DNA of 64,000 bases from Chloroflexota bacterium (GCA_902812455.1 CADDZH010000015.1:1-64000); one strand, 5' to 3'. Positions 19,009 to 27,686 are shown, numbered from the stretch's first letter. Program-made: numbers and translations. Notes: generated by a model from the letters alone, not told the origin.

Positions 19009-20181
19009 TCAATTTTGGGACCATTGGGACGATGGGACAGCATGATGGTGAGAAAGGGTGTTGAAGGGAGGCTGTTGCAAGCAGGGGTGATCAGGCAGGG
19101 TGTAGAGGCCACGAGCAGGGGATACGAGCTTGCCGGCATCGCGGAGGCGCTGGAGAGCCTTGCGAATGGCCTCGTAGCCGAGCGGAAGCTGTTGGGCCAG
19201 TTGCACCGCCGTCATAGGAGCCGGGTGCTCGCGTAAGGCAGCCGGGATGGCCTGGTGGGTGAGCGAGACCTCCTCAAGCAGGGTGAGGGCAGGCGAGGTG
19301 AGGGAGCCAGCCGGGAGGGGGTGCCAGATGAGGATGGGAGCGGCGAGCATGGAGGACTCAGTGCCAATGGTGAAGGAGAGCGTGGCTGGGGAGGTAGCCG
19401 CCAGGCTGTGCTTGGGAGTCAAGAGCAAGCGCAGGGGGTCGTCATCGGGATCAGCATCGGGGTCCGGGTCGGGGGCGAGCAAGAGCGCGCTATGCACCGA
19501 GGACAGGCCAGGCAGATGCTGCAAGCGAGTGGGTTCCAGGGTTTTAGGCAGGGAGCGGGTGAGAGGACGGATGAGGACGATGGCGCAGTTGGTCTCTTGA
19601 GCCAGCAAGGTGAGTTGAGGCACGAGGCGACGAAAGAGGGCGTCGCGAGCCAGTTCGGGGGTGTCGAGGATCACCAGGTGAGCGTGCGAGCGACGAATGA
19701 TCGATTCGAGCAGGGGCAGGTCGCTGGCCAGGGAGAAGGGGCGATGGCTGAGCGTGGTCGAGGGAGTCTCAGAATCAGTGGAAGCAGCAGCACTTGCGTG
19801 TTTGGAAGCTGAAGGAGCGGAGGAAGACGAGATGGGGACGGAGGAGAGCAGACTGACGCGGGAGGCGTCGCCACCGGCGGCATCGAAGCGAGGTTTGATG
19901 GTGTGAGCGGGGGAATCGGCGGGAGCGACGAGGACGACATGGCCCTGGGAGCAGGGGGAGCCATCGGGCCAGGGGCGACCGGAGGTGACGATGGCGGCGA
20001 GATGCAAGCTGAGCAGGGAGAGGCCGGAGCCGGAGGGACCGTAGAGAACAGTCAGGTGAGCCAGGGGGATGCGGTCTGGCCAGAGCCACTCGAGGGGTCG
20101 AGGCTGCACATCCGTGAGGGAGTAGGAAGAGAGGGGTTGATCGAGATCGTTTTCAAGGGAGGGTAGGGCGGATTGGGACAT
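19009..20181 (-). CDS. RecA-like AAA ATPase, Walker A lysine absent
   Basis: The 390-residue protein resembles the AAA_25/RepA-like RecA-fold ATPases of replication modules: LYGPSGSG near 47-53, TSGRPWPDG, then HVVLVAPADSPAHTIKPRF and a Walker B-like HLVILDTPEL. The Walker A reads GPSGSGLS; residue 54 is Leu (codon CTC) where Lys is expected, so ATP hydrolysis is doubtful. A Ser-rich loop (about 110-135) and an Asp/Pro run (DPDPDADPDDDP) interrupt the fold. The C-terminus (about 315-375) looks like a winged helix. The coding strand is unusually C-rich and G-poor compared with neighbours. ATG at 20181 has AAAGG upstream. Confidence 0.7.
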   Translation of the reverse strand: MSQSALPSLENDLDQPLSSYSLTDVQPRPLEWLWPDRIPLAHLTVLYGPSGSGLSLLSLHLAAIVTSGRPWPDGSPCSQGHVVLVAPADSPAHTIKPRFDAAGGDASRVSLLSSVPISSSSAPSASKHASAAASTDSETPSTTLSHRPFSLASDLPLLESIIRRSHAHLVILDTPELARDALFRRLVPQLTLLAQETNCAIVLIRPLTRSLPKTLEPTRLQHLPGLSSVHSALLLAPDPDPDADPDDDPLRLLLTPKHSLAATSPATLSFTIGTESSMLAAPILIWHPLPAGSLTSPALTLLEEVSLTHQAIPAALREHPAPMTAVQLAQQLPLGYEAIRKALQRLRDAGKLVSPARGLYTLPDHPCLQQPPFNTLSHHHAVPSSQWSQN

Positions 20182-20304
20182 AGGATGAACCTTTCTGTTG
20201 CGAGTGTATGAGCGAACACGGGTCAAGGGACTGAGATACAGGACTGGACTACGAAACGTGGCTACAGGACGATCAGTAGCAAACGAGCAGTGTTTGCTAT
20301 GTTC

Positions 20305-20333
20305 AGTATAGCATAGAAATCGAGAGCAAGCAA
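20305..20333 (-). promoter_or_regulatory. promoter of the RecA-like ATPase gene
   Basis: Minus strand TTGCTT (20328-20333), 17 bases, TATACT (20305-20310) preceded by TGC, giving the 11-mer TATGCTATACT. Confidence 0.6.
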
Positions 20334-20370
20334 GGGGTAAAAGGGAGGGTTGTGAGAATCTATAACAATA

Positions 20371-20395
20371 CAGGGCAACCAGAAGGGTTGCCCTG
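20371..20395 (-). terminator. intrinsic terminator-like hairpin after the Rieske gene
   Basis: CAGGGCAACC, AGAAG, GGTTGCCCTG: a perfect 10-bp stem. On the minus strand it is followed by TATTGTTATAG and lies 35 bases after the stop codon of the Rieske gene. Confidence 0.6.
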
Positions 20396-20429
20396 AACAT
20401 GACGCGATGATATGTGCTGTGTCAAGAGA

Positions 20430-21389
20430 TCAGGCGTGTTCAAGGCGGCGCAGTTCGATCATGCCGTTGCGCACGCGAACTGAGAATGTCGGCTCGGCGT
20501 AAGCGGCAGGGCCAGAGACAATACTTCCGTCGCTCATGCGGAAGCGGGACCCATGCCAGGGGCATTGAACGACGCCATCTTCGAGGGTACCTTCATCCAG
20601 CGGCCCACCCATATGTGTGCAAGTAGCGCAAATAGCATAGAGGGCATTGCCTTGCTTGAGCAATACGGCGGGAACACCGGCGACATCAACTCGTGTCAGC
20701 TTCCCTTCTTGCAGGTCTTGTGCATTCATGACCGGCACATAGTCGTCAGAGCCGCCCTCGAAGGCCACATGGTTAATACCTATCCCTTTGCCGAGGGTCA
20801 ACTCGCCGCCAAGATAAGCAGTGAAAAGGGCGGTTAAGAAGCCGGCAGTCGAGAGGGCTATGCCAGTACGGCGCTGCCCTGTGCGCCTCAAGATCAGGGA
20901 AGCCACGTTTGTCGAGGTGATAGCGATATTGAGCAGCCCGTGCACCAGACCGACGCGGCGATCGACATCGATCTGATCGCTCCAATCTGCCAGGCCGGTT
21001 ATGACGGAGCCTAGCGCTCCGACCAGGCCAAGCCCCAACGTGAGATCGGCGCCATCCGCTACACCGTCGTTTTGATTGCTCAGCCAGGCAATATCAAGGA
21101 GCAGGGTTCCGGCCCACGATCCGATGGGGATGTCGGTCAGCACGGGATGAAGCGTGTGCCCAAGCCAGGTGCCGTTGAGCACATCTTTGAATTTGCGCGT
21201 GGGAGTTCCGGGTTGACCAAAGAATTTCAAGAGCCAATTCTGGATGGGATCCGCCACTTTGTCGAGCCAGGTCTGCGTCTCAACTACCTCCTCAACAGCG
21301 TGGCGCAGTGGCGGGTAGAGTGGAGGTGTTTGAGTCCAGCTTCTTTGTTCCTCGGGCGAGAGTTCCGCCGTCATGCGATCATCAGCCAT
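20430..21389 (-). CDS. DUF2231 and Rieske [2Fe-2S] domain membrane protein
   Basis: A fusion of a DUF2231 membrane domain with a C-terminal Rieske domain, 319 residues. The N-terminal part contains the DUF2231 pattern LGHTLHPVLTDIPIGSW and four hydrophobic helices (about 75-210). The Rieske ligands are intact: CTHMGG and CPWHGSRF near 263-287. It probably handles electrons at the membrane or protects against oxidants; partners are unknown. ATG at 21389 has GGAAAGGAA ten bases upstream. A TTG six codons earlier overlaps that site. It follows the FliG-C-like methyltransferase gene by 57 bases and may share its transcript. Confidence 0.88.
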   Translation of the reverse strand: MADDRMTAELSPEEQRSWTQTPPLYPPLRHAVEEVVETQTWLDKVADPIQNWLLKFFGQPGTPTRKFKDVLNGTWLGHTLHPVLTDIPIGSWAGTLLLDIAWLSNQNDGVADGADLTLGLGLVGALGSVITGLADWSDQIDVDRRVGLVHGLLNIAITSTNVASLILRRTGQRRTGIALSTAGFLTALFTAYLGGELTLGKGIGINHVAFEGGSDDYVPVMNAQDLQEGKLTRVDVAGVPAVLLKQGNALYAICATCTHMGGPLDEGTLEDGVVQCPWHGSRFRMSDGSIVSGPAAYAEPTFSVRVRNGMIELRRLEHA

Positions 21390-21446
21390 ACACTTGTTCC
21401 TTTCCAATTTGATTTGAAAACGAAATACATCATGTCCTTGTGCCAG

Positions 21447-22373
21447 TTACTCGACAGCGAGCCAGCAGTAATCGCAAGGAGGATTGACCCCCAGGACCGA
21501 GAAAGGTATCTCCGGCTGCTGTCTCTCCAATATGTATTGTACAACAGCATTGTTGCGAGCGTAGAAGAGTCCTACACAACGCCATGCGCTCTCTACTGAT
21601 CGGAAGCGCAGCATCATCTCATGCTGGATTGGTAAGACAACGTGGTGAAAGCCGTGCATAGTCAGCCATGCATAATCTTGCCTGCGCGGCCAGATAATCA
21701 CGATTTTGCCACCCGGCTTCGTTACGCGCTTGAGTTCTGCGAGACCTGGTTCACCTCCCTGTGCCGGTTCGGCGGTAAAAGCCGAGCAAGAGAGGGCAAG
21801 ATCAACGCAGCGATCAGGCAGCGGAATGGCGCTGAAAGTTCCTCTATAGAGCGTAACGCGGCCAGTTACTGAGCGGCTTGCCAGCTTTCGCTCCAGAATG
21901 CGCAGCAATCCAGGCGAAGGTTCTACCGCGTAAACCAGACTGGCTCCATAGCGCAGGCATTCGAAGGTGGCTCGTCCACTGCCTGCGCCGGCATCGAGCA
22001 CTGTTCTGCCGCGTACATCTGGCTCCAACTGTTGAAAAATACCGGGATGCAATTCTTCACCCTCTGTCAATTCATCATAGGCTTCGGGCATTTTCCAGTA
22101 GACAAGGTCCCAGAACAGGCTATCGAGCACACGCCTGCGGGCAGCCTGCACTTCAGAGCTTACAAGAGGGCGCTGCAAGACCTCCAGGAAATGCGAATGC
22201 TGCGCCGGGGCCAGGTTGCTGGTGATACGCTCAATCAACTGGCTGGGTGCACTATGCATACTGCACGCCAGGTCTTCAAGTGAGAGACTGGAGTTCTCGC
22301 TGCTGAACAGGCGCTGCATGGCGGCATCATCAAAAACCGCCAGGTCTTCGATGCAAAATGGATTCTTGAACAT
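21447..22373 (-). CDS. methyltransferase with FliG-C-like N-terminal domain
   Basis: The 308-residue protein has a class I methyltransferase domain from about 100: motif I TVLDAGAGSGRATFE near 125-139, YAVEPSPGLLRILE, and AELKRVTKPGGKIVIIWPRR. The first 90 residues match the spacing and hydrophobic pattern of the FliG C-terminal domain: FCIEDLAVFDDAAMQRLF, then ERITSNLAP, then SSEVQAARRRVLDSLF, which parallel the FliG segments F.FEDI..LDDR.IQ, EKI..NMS and DVEEAQ.KI. No flagellar gene is nearby. The methyl acceptor is unknown. The FliG relation is inferred from motif comparison by eye. Confidence 0.75.
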   Translation of the reverse strand: MFKNPFCIEDLAVFDDAAMQRLFSSENSSLSLEDLACSMHSAPSQLIERITSNLAPAQHSHFLEVLQRPLVSSEVQAARRRVLDSLFWDLVYWKMPEAYDELTEGEELHPGIFQQLEPDVRGRTVLDAGAGSGRATFECLRYGASLVYAVEPSPGLLRILERKLASRSVTGRVTLYRGTFSAIPLPDRCVDLALSCSAFTAEPAQGGEPGLAELKRVTKPGGKIVIIWPRRQDYAWLTMHGFHHVVLPIQHEMMLRFRSVESAWRCVGLFYARNNAVVQYILERQQPEIPFSVLGVNPPCDYCWLAVE

Positions 22374-22401
22374 GAAGCCCTACCCTGGAGAAAAGCAACC
22401 A

Positions 22402-22426
22402 TGATAGCCGCAAGGGCTATCACTAC
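22402..22426. repeat. REP-like hairpin with CTAC foot
   Basis: TGATAGCC, GCAAG, GGCTATCA, CTAC: perfect 8-bp arms. A near copy follows at 22447. Confidence 0.65.
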
Positions 22427-22446
22427 TATACACGGACGAACAACCA

Positions 22447-22467
22447 TGATAGCTGCAAGGGCTATTA
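22447..22467. repeat. REP-like hairpin at the end of the LacI gene
   Basis: TGATAGCT, GCAAG, GGCTATTA, next to the LacI stop codon. It could act as the terminator. The preceding CAACCATGATAGC is shared with the copy at 22402. Confidence 0.6.
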
Positions 22468-23469
22468 TTATTCAATAACACGCCGTGGCGCGCTCGATCC
22501 GCGGACGAGCAATTGCCCTTTCAAAATCACCTGGCGCGCAGGGCGGTTGGGGTCGGCAATGCGCCGCAGGAGCAGTTCCGCCGCCGTTTTGCCGATCTCG
22601 TAGGTCGGCTGAGCAATGAGGGTGATCGCCGGTTGCACCAGGGAAGCCCAGGTGGTTTCGTCGAAGGTGACCAGGGCTATGTCATCGGGGATGGTGAGGT
22701 TGCGTTCCCGGATGGCTTGTAAGGCGCCCTCTGCCAGCAGGCTGTTCACGGTGAAGAGCGCGCCGGGGGGATCGGGCAGGTCGATCATTTTTAGCGCAGC
22801 CGTGTACCCTGCCTCCGTCCTGGGTGCCACGTATTTCACGTATTCTGCCCGGGGGACAAGACCGTGCGCTCGTAGGGCCTTTTCATAGCCGAGCTGGCGC
22901 TCCAGCCCGGTGCTCATCTCACTACAGAGAGCAGCGATCTTGCGGTAGCCCTGCTCAATAAGATGAGTGATGAGGCGATAGGCGGCATCGACGTTATCAA
23001 GCAATACGGCATCGGTATCGGCATTGGCGATGGAGCGATCAACAGCGACGATCGGAAAGGGAAGGTCAGTAAGCGTGGAGTTGGCGACCGCCTGGCGCGT
23101 TGGTGACAGGATGGCGCCCGCCACACTGGTATCGCGCATGAGATTGAGATACAGAGCCTCTTTTTCAGGCTGTTCGTCCGTATTACACAGAATAACACTG
23201 AACCCTTGCTCATAGGCAGTATCTTCGACAGCCCGGCTGATGGAGGTAAAGAACGGGTTGCGAATATCGGAAACGATCAGTCCAATCGTCGTGGACTGCT
23301 GGGAGCGCAGGCTGCGGGCCACCAGGTTCGGTCGATATCCTAATCGTTCTACTGCTGCCATCACACGCTCGCGCACTTCGGGGCGAACATGCAGGCCATT
23401 GGAGAGGACACGTGATACTGTGGCAGTTGAAACGCCGGCAGCCTTTGCGACATCTTTGATACTAACCAT
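22468..23469 (-). CDS. LacI family transcriptional regulator
   Basis: A 333-residue sugar-responsive repressor. The N-terminal HTH is textbook (IKDVAKAAGVSTATVSRVL, 4-22), with the hinge helix region NLVARSLRS near 48-56, and a periplasmic-binding-protein-like effector domain from about 60. It is divergent from the PfkB kinase and ABC importer genes. Palindromic CG-centred sites of the type bound by LacI proteins cover both promoters, so it most likely represses itself and the sugar operon until the imported sugar or its phosphate binds. Confidence 0.93.
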   Translation of the reverse strand: MVSIKDVAKAAGVSTATVSRVLSNGLHVRPEVRERVMAAVERLGYRPNLVARSLRSQQSTTIGLIVSDIRNPFFTSISRAVEDTAYEQGFSVILCNTDEQPEKEALYLNLMRDTSVAGAILSPTRQAVANSTLTDLPFPIVAVDRSIANADTDAVLLDNVDAAYRLITHLIEQGYRKIAALCSEMSTGLERQLGYEKALRAHGLVPRAEYVKYVAPRTEAGYTAALKMIDLPDPPGALFTVNSLLAEGALQAIRERNLTIPDDIALVTFDETTWASLVQPAITLIAQPTYEIGKTAAELLLRRIADPNRPARQVILKGQLLVRGSSAPRRVIE

Positions 23470-23548
23470 ACAAGCGGTTTACCTCCTGATCGATTTCTTA
23501 ATATTCATAAAGGCAAGGTTGTGCGGAAGAGCGAGTACAGAATGCTTT

Positions 23549-23576
23549 GTAAACGATTTACTATGATTATAGCATA
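23549..23576 (-). promoter_or_regulatory. lacI-type gene promoter and operator
   Basis: Minus strand TATGCTATAAT (23566-23576), an extended -10. The dyad GTAAA, CGA, TTTAC (23549-23561) covers the expected start site, which suits autoregulation. Confidence 0.6.
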
Positions 23577-23599
23577 GCACGAGATAAAATGCCAGATTT

Positions 23600-23615
23600 T
23601 TGCAATCGTTTTTTT
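23600..23615. promoter_or_regulatory. possible auxiliary operator half-site
   Basis: TTGCAATCGTTTTTTT resembles the left half of the operator at 23750. The right half is degenerate. Confidence 0.3.
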
Positions 23616-23737
23616 ATCTGCTGGAGGTTCTTTTCTTATCCGATTATCTCACAAGCGCAGATTTTTGGAGGTAATGAAATGGCAGGCGGGAGTTTTTGCC
23701 AAAATTTATGAGAAAGGATTTTTGGTGGCAAAACCTC

Positions 23738-23766
23738 TTGACAAACTTTTTGTAATCGTTTACAAT
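23738..23766 (+). promoter_or_regulatory. sugar operon promoter with LacI-type operator
   Basis: TTGACA (23738-23743), 17 bases, TACAAT (23761-23766). The 16-mer TTGTAATCGTTTACAA (23750-23765), one mismatch from a perfect palindrome centred on CG, covers the spacer and -10. Binding there would block RNA polymerase directly. Confidence 0.75.
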
Positions 23767-23877
23767 TGAAACATCAACGATGTACACGGCGTAGCTGCTG
23801 TGGTAGCAAGTGAACAAGCCGTTGAGAGCGGTTGACGAAGAGGTAACATAAACACTCAGAACTGGCGAGGTGGCCAA

Positions 23878-24867
23878 GTGAAACACATCATTAACGTTGG
23901 CGAAATACTCATCGATATCATCCCGACTGCTCAGGTGCGGCTCGGCCAGCTTTGCTACTCTCCTTACGCGGGTGGAGCAATAGCCAATGTGGCGGTGGCT
24001 ATCGCACGCCTTGGCGGCTCCTCACGGTTTACCGGTGGGATAGCAGAAGATAGGTTTGGCCAGCTCCTGTTACAGGTTCTCATCGACAACCAGGTTGACA
24101 CCCAGTATGTTTGTATGGTCAAGGGGGCAGCTACGGCTGTTGCGCTGGTCACCTTAGAGACCGGTGGGCAAAGGCATTTTACCTTTTTTCGCCAGGGGAC
24201 GGCTGACACCCGTTTGCAGGCTGATGATCTGAACTGGAATGCCTGGAATGATGCGGCCATCTGTCATGGGGGCGGTGTTCTCCTTTCCACTGAACCGGCC
24301 CGATCGGCAACATTCGCGGCAATGGAGTATACGCGCAAGGCCGGCTCGATCGTCTCATTCGATGCGAATATTCGCCCGCCACTGTGGTCATCGAGCGCTG
24401 ATATGCGAGAGACCATAGGAAGAGCCGTGGAGCGGGCCGATATTGTCAAGCTCAGCGTTGAAGAGGTCGAGTTGCTGGCCGGATCCGCTCACGGGGCGGC
24501 TGCCCTTTCCCGAAAGGAGCGGCTTCGCACGCTGGGAGAAGCTATTTTAGAGAGAGGCCCTCGTCTTGTCATCATTACGCTGGGGGCCAGCGGCGCGCTG
24601 TTACTCACAGCCAGGCATCATGTAGAGGTAGCCTCGCTGCCGGTTCGTCCTGTCGATACGACGGGCGCCGGTGATGCATTTATAGGAGCATTGTTGTACA
24701 AGCTGGTACAGCAAGAAATCGCGATCCCTTCAGACCTTGACTCGCTCTCAGAAGATGATTTGAACGATCTAGGCCGGTTTGCGAATCGCATAGCCAGCTT
24801 CAGTGTAACTCGTTATGGTGGTATTTCATCGTTCCCTTTCATGCATGAGGTCAGGGATTTAAGGTAG
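23878..24867 (+). CDS. PfkB family carbohydrate kinase (fructokinase-like)
   Basis: A ribokinase/PfkB sugar kinase of 329 residues. It has the N-terminal GEILIDIIPT and the glycine-rich YAGGAIANVAVAIARLGG, and the catalytic/anion-hole motif DTTGAGDAFIGALL near 259-272. The early motif and the terminal YGGISSFP resemble fructokinases more than ribokinases, but specificity is not certain. The start is GTG with GCGAGG before it. The leader is about 105 bases. As first gene after the operator it should phosphorylate the sugar brought in by the downstream ABC importer. Confidence 0.85.
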   Translation: MKHIINVGEILIDIIPTAQVRLGQLCYSPYAGGAIANVAVAIARLGGSSRFTGGIAEDRFGQLLLQVLIDNQVDTQYVCMVKGAATAVALVTLETGGQRHFTFFRQGTADTRLQADDLNWNAWNDAAICHGGGVLLSTEPARSATFAAMEYTRKAGSIVSFDANIRPPLWSSSADMRETIGRAVERADIVKLSVEEVELLAGSAHGAAALSRKERLRTLGEAILERGPRLVIITLGASGALLLTARHHVEVASLPVRPVDTTGAGDAFIGALLYKLVQQEIAIPSDLDSLSEDDLNDLGRFANRIASFSVTRYGGISSFPFMHEVRDLR

Positions 24868-25038
24868 CCCTTCACGTTACTGTTTGTTTAGCACACTTGC
24901 GGGATCCCGGATGTGAGGGGTACGTTTTTGTCCGAGTAGGCGTTCTCCGTAGCTTATCCCTCTCGTATTGCATCCTGGTAGCGCTTTCCGTAGTGTAGAG
25001 AGTCTTCCGCTGGAGATTCGTATGGAATTTCTCTCTTT

Positions 25039-25063
25039 TGCATGCATCTGATTGCTGCATGCA
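25039..25063. promoter_or_regulatory. inverted TGCATGCA pair before the binding-protein gene
   Basis: TGCATGCA at 25039-25046 and 25056-25063, in the 239-base gap between the kinase and binding-protein genes. It may form a processing or attenuator hairpin. No convincing promoter was found in this gap. Confidence 0.3.
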
Positions 25064-25106
25064 TGTTCCTTACTTTACCACGACTTTACTAAGAAAGGAG
25101 TCAGGT

Positions 25107-26144
25107 ATGTCTCGATTTTTCAGAACGCCTTTCACGCTCTCGACTGTGGCGGCGATTGCCCTCGTGACGCTTATTCTTGGCGTGCTGGCCGGTCGCTTTC
25201 TCGCTCCGACCACGACCCGTGCAAGCGGCAATGCACCTGCTTCCAGCAAGCGGGTGGATGTCATTGTCAAGGCCACCGATTCGCAGTTCTGGCAGGCCAT
25301 GCTTGCGGGCGCACAGGCGGCGGGAAAAGACTATGGAATTCAGGTCGGCCTCTTTGGAGCCACATCCGAGGCGGATGTTTCCGACCAGGTGAGCCTGGTT
25401 GAGAACTCCATCTCACGCGGCGTCGATGCGATTGTGCTTGCCCCTTCCTCCTCGCAAGCGCTCGACGGGGTGATCGAGCGGGCGCGGAGCCAGGGTATCA
25501 AGGTGATCACCGTCGATACGCGAGCTACGACCGCCAGTGATGGCTTCATTGGCACCGACAACGTCAAGGCAGGTGCGCAGGCTGCCGACCGGCTCGGAGA
25601 GACCTTGCAGAAGAAGGGCATCACGTCTGGAGAGATCTTTATCGAATCGTCTGTTGCCGGTGTGCAGTCACTGCTTGACCGGGACAGTGGCTTTGAGACG
25701 GAACTGAAAGCCCGCTTCCCAGGCTTGCGGATCATCGCCCACCGCTATAACAACAACGATACGCCGACCGCGCTTTCCCAGACGAATGATATGCTCTCTG
25801 CTAATTCTGGGCTGGTGGGGATTTTCGCCGATAACAACGTGTCGGCGGATGGTGTGGCCCAGTCCCTGCAGGAGAACAGGGCGCAGAACCGTATTGTGGC
25901 GGTCGGGTTCGATTCTGATCCGCAAGAGATCAGCGCGGTGAAGAACGGTACGCTGCAAGCCATAGTTGTCCAGAATCCCTACTACTTCGGCTACCAGGGC
26001 GTGCTGGCTGCTGTCATGGCTGCCGAGGGGAGATATCCACCGCCCAGCCTGGACCCAGGCGCGGTGCTGGTGGACGCGGGCAATCTGAACGAGCCAGAAG
26101 TCCAGAAATTGTTGAATCCTCCGACCACGAAGGGAGGGGCATAA
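25107..26144 (+). CDS. sugar ABC transporter substrate-binding protein
   Basis: A RbsB-like type I periplasmic binding protein of 345 residues. The N-terminal hydrophobic segment (about 9-33; LSTVAAIALVTLILGVLAGR) is a signal anchor or signal peptide without a clear lipobox Cys, so it may stay membrane-tethered. The binding fold follows: VDVIVKATDSQFWQAMLAGA, SRGVDAIVLAPSSSQAL, GFIGTDNVKAGAQAADRLG, and IVAVGFDSDPQEISAVKNG. ATG at 25107 has AAGAAAGGAG before it. It should deliver a pentose or hexose to the RbsA/RbsC-like proteins encoded next. Confidence 0.9.
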   Translation: MSRFFRTPFTLSTVAAIALVTLILGVLAGRFLAPTTTRASGNAPASSKRVDVIVKATDSQFWQAMLAGAQAAGKDYGIQVGLFGATSEADVSDQVSLVENSISRGVDAIVLAPSSSQALDGVIERARSQGIKVITVDTRATTASDGFIGTDNVKAGAQAADRLGETLQKKGITSGEIFIESSVAGVQSLLDRDSGFETELKARFPGLRIIAHRYNNNDTPTALSQTNDMLSANSGLVGIFADNNVSADGVAQSLQENRAQNRIVAVGFDSDPQEISAVKNGTLQAIVVQNPYYFGYQGVLAAVMAAEGRYPPPSLDPGAVLVDAGNLNEPEVQKLLNPPTTKGGA

Positions 26145-26145
26145 G

Positions 26146-27669
26146 ATGGCCGCTTCTACGCCCTCAACGCCGCTCGTCAGGCTGAGCCACGTATCGAAAT
26201 CCTTTGGGCCGGTGCAGGTTCTTAAAGATGTTACGCTCGAAATGTACCGGGGCGAGGTGCTCTGCCTGGCAGGGGAAAACGGCGCAGGCAAGTCTACGCT
26301 GATCAAAATCCTGACAGGGGCCATTTCCCGTGATGCTGGCGAGTACTATATCGATGGACGGGACGTGGGTTCGCCCACTCCTGCCCAGGCCAGGGCGCTG
26401 GGTGCGGGTGTCGTTTACCAGGAGCTGAGCTTACTGCCCGATGTCTCCGTCGAGGAAAACCTGCTCATGGGGCGCCTGCCGGCCACCAGGGGAATCGTCA
26501 ACAGGCGTGAGCTGCGCATGCAGGCAACTCGCATGCTTGAACGCGTTGGCTTGAACCGGGTCGATCCTGGCACGCTCGTCTCGGAACTGCCCGTTGCCAC
26601 GCGGCAGATGGTGGAAATTGCCAAAGTGCTGGGGGCCGATGCGCGTATCGTGATTTTCGATGAGCCAACGACGGCTCTCTCGGAAGAAGATGCGCGTCAC
26701 CTCCTGCAACTTATCCGGCGTATCAGGGAGGAGGGCGTTGCCGTGCTGTACGTGACGCATCGCCTGGAGGAGATCTTCGAGATCGGTGACCGTATCACGG
26801 TGCTGCGCGATGGCCAATTCGTCACAAGCGCACCTACCGGTGAGTTCACGCACGATAGCTTGATTCGCTCGATGGTTGGGCGGCAGATCGAGGCGCTCTA
26901 TCCCAAAAGAGAGCACAAGCAGTTCGGCAAGACTGTGTTATCGGTGCAGGGCCTGCGCCTGCAAGGCAGCCCGTACCCGATCAGCTTTGATGTGCATGCC
27001 GGTGAGATCGTTGGTCTTGGAGGACTGGTGGGAGCGGGCCGCACGGAGACGGTTCGCGCCATTTTCGGAGCCGATCCAGTTGAGGCGGGAAGAGTGCTGG
27101 TCGATGGCGTTCCACTGCATCCAGGGTCTCCTCATGATGCCGTGAAAGCCGGCCTGGGGCTGCTCACCGAGGATCGCAAAGAGTTAGGGCTGCTGGCGGA
27201 TCTCTCAATCCGCGAGAACGTGACTATCGCCGATATACAGGCGGTTTCGCGCTTCGGGGTTATCGTATCGAAGCGGGAGGCAGCGCTGGTCAATCAACTG
27301 GTGCCTCGCCTGCGCTTGAGATATAACACGATTGAGCAGCCTATCTCATCGCTTTCAGGTGGGAACCAGCAGAAAGTGTTGCTGAGCCGCTGGCTGGCAA
27401 CGAAGGCGAAGGTTTTGTTACTGGACGAGCCGACCAAGGGAGTTGATGTGGGAGCCAAAGCCGACATCTACAAGATCATTGGCGATCTGGCAGCTCAAGG
27501 CCTGGGCATCGTGGTTGTGTCGTCCTACCTGCCGGAGTTACTCGGCATTTGTGACCGCGTCATAGTGCTGCACGATTTCGGCGTTACCGGTGAACTACCT
27601 ATTGAAGAGGCGACAGAAGAAAAGGTGCTGCAACTGGCGAGCAGCGCCCCTGTTTCTGCTGGCGCGTAA
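26146..27669 (+). CDS. sugar ABC transporter ATP-binding protein (RbsA-like)
   Basis: A tandem two-domain ATPase of 507 residues that powers sugar import. The first domain has Walker A GENGAGKSTLIK near 44-55, a variant signature (LPVATRQMVEIAKVL) and Walker B IVIFDEPTTAL. The second has the usual degenerate P-loop GLVGAGRTE near 296 and a good LSGGNQQKVLLSRWL signature with LLLDEPTKGVD. This asymmetry is typical of the RbsA/XylG/MglA group. The ATG starts one base after the stop of the binding-protein gene, so translation is coupled. Confidence 0.94.
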   Translation: MAASTPSTPLVRLSHVSKSFGPVQVLKDVTLEMYRGEVLCLAGENGAGKSTLIKILTGAISRDAGEYYIDGRDVGSPTPAQARALGAGVVYQELSLLPDVSVEENLLMGRLPATRGIVNRRELRMQATRMLERVGLNRVDPGTLVSELPVATRQMVEIAKVLGADARIVIFDEPTTALSEEDARHLLQLIRRIREEGVAVLYVTHRLEEIFEIGDRITVLRDGQFVTSAPTGEFTHDSLIRSMVGRQIEALYPKREHKQFGKTVLSVQGLRLQGSPYPISFDVHAGEIVGLGGLVGAGRTETVRAIFGADPVEAGRVLVDGVPLHPGSPHDAVKAGLGLLTEDRKELGLLADLSIRENVTIADIQAVSRFGVIVSKREAALVNQLVPRLRLRYNTIEQPISSLSGGNQQKVLLSRWLATKAKVLLLDEPTKGVDVGAKADIYKIIGDLAAQGLGIVVVSSYLPELLGICDRVIVLHDFGVTGELPIEEATEEKVLQLASSAPVSAGA

Positions 27670-27686
27670 TAGAGAGGAGCTTTTTC

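Noticed and set aside
19247..20166. Long plus-strand Gly/Glu/Arg-rich frames opposite the RecA-like ATPase
   Set aside because: They arise from the skewed composition of the real gene. They have no family pattern, and the minus-strand protein shows clear motifs and a promoter.
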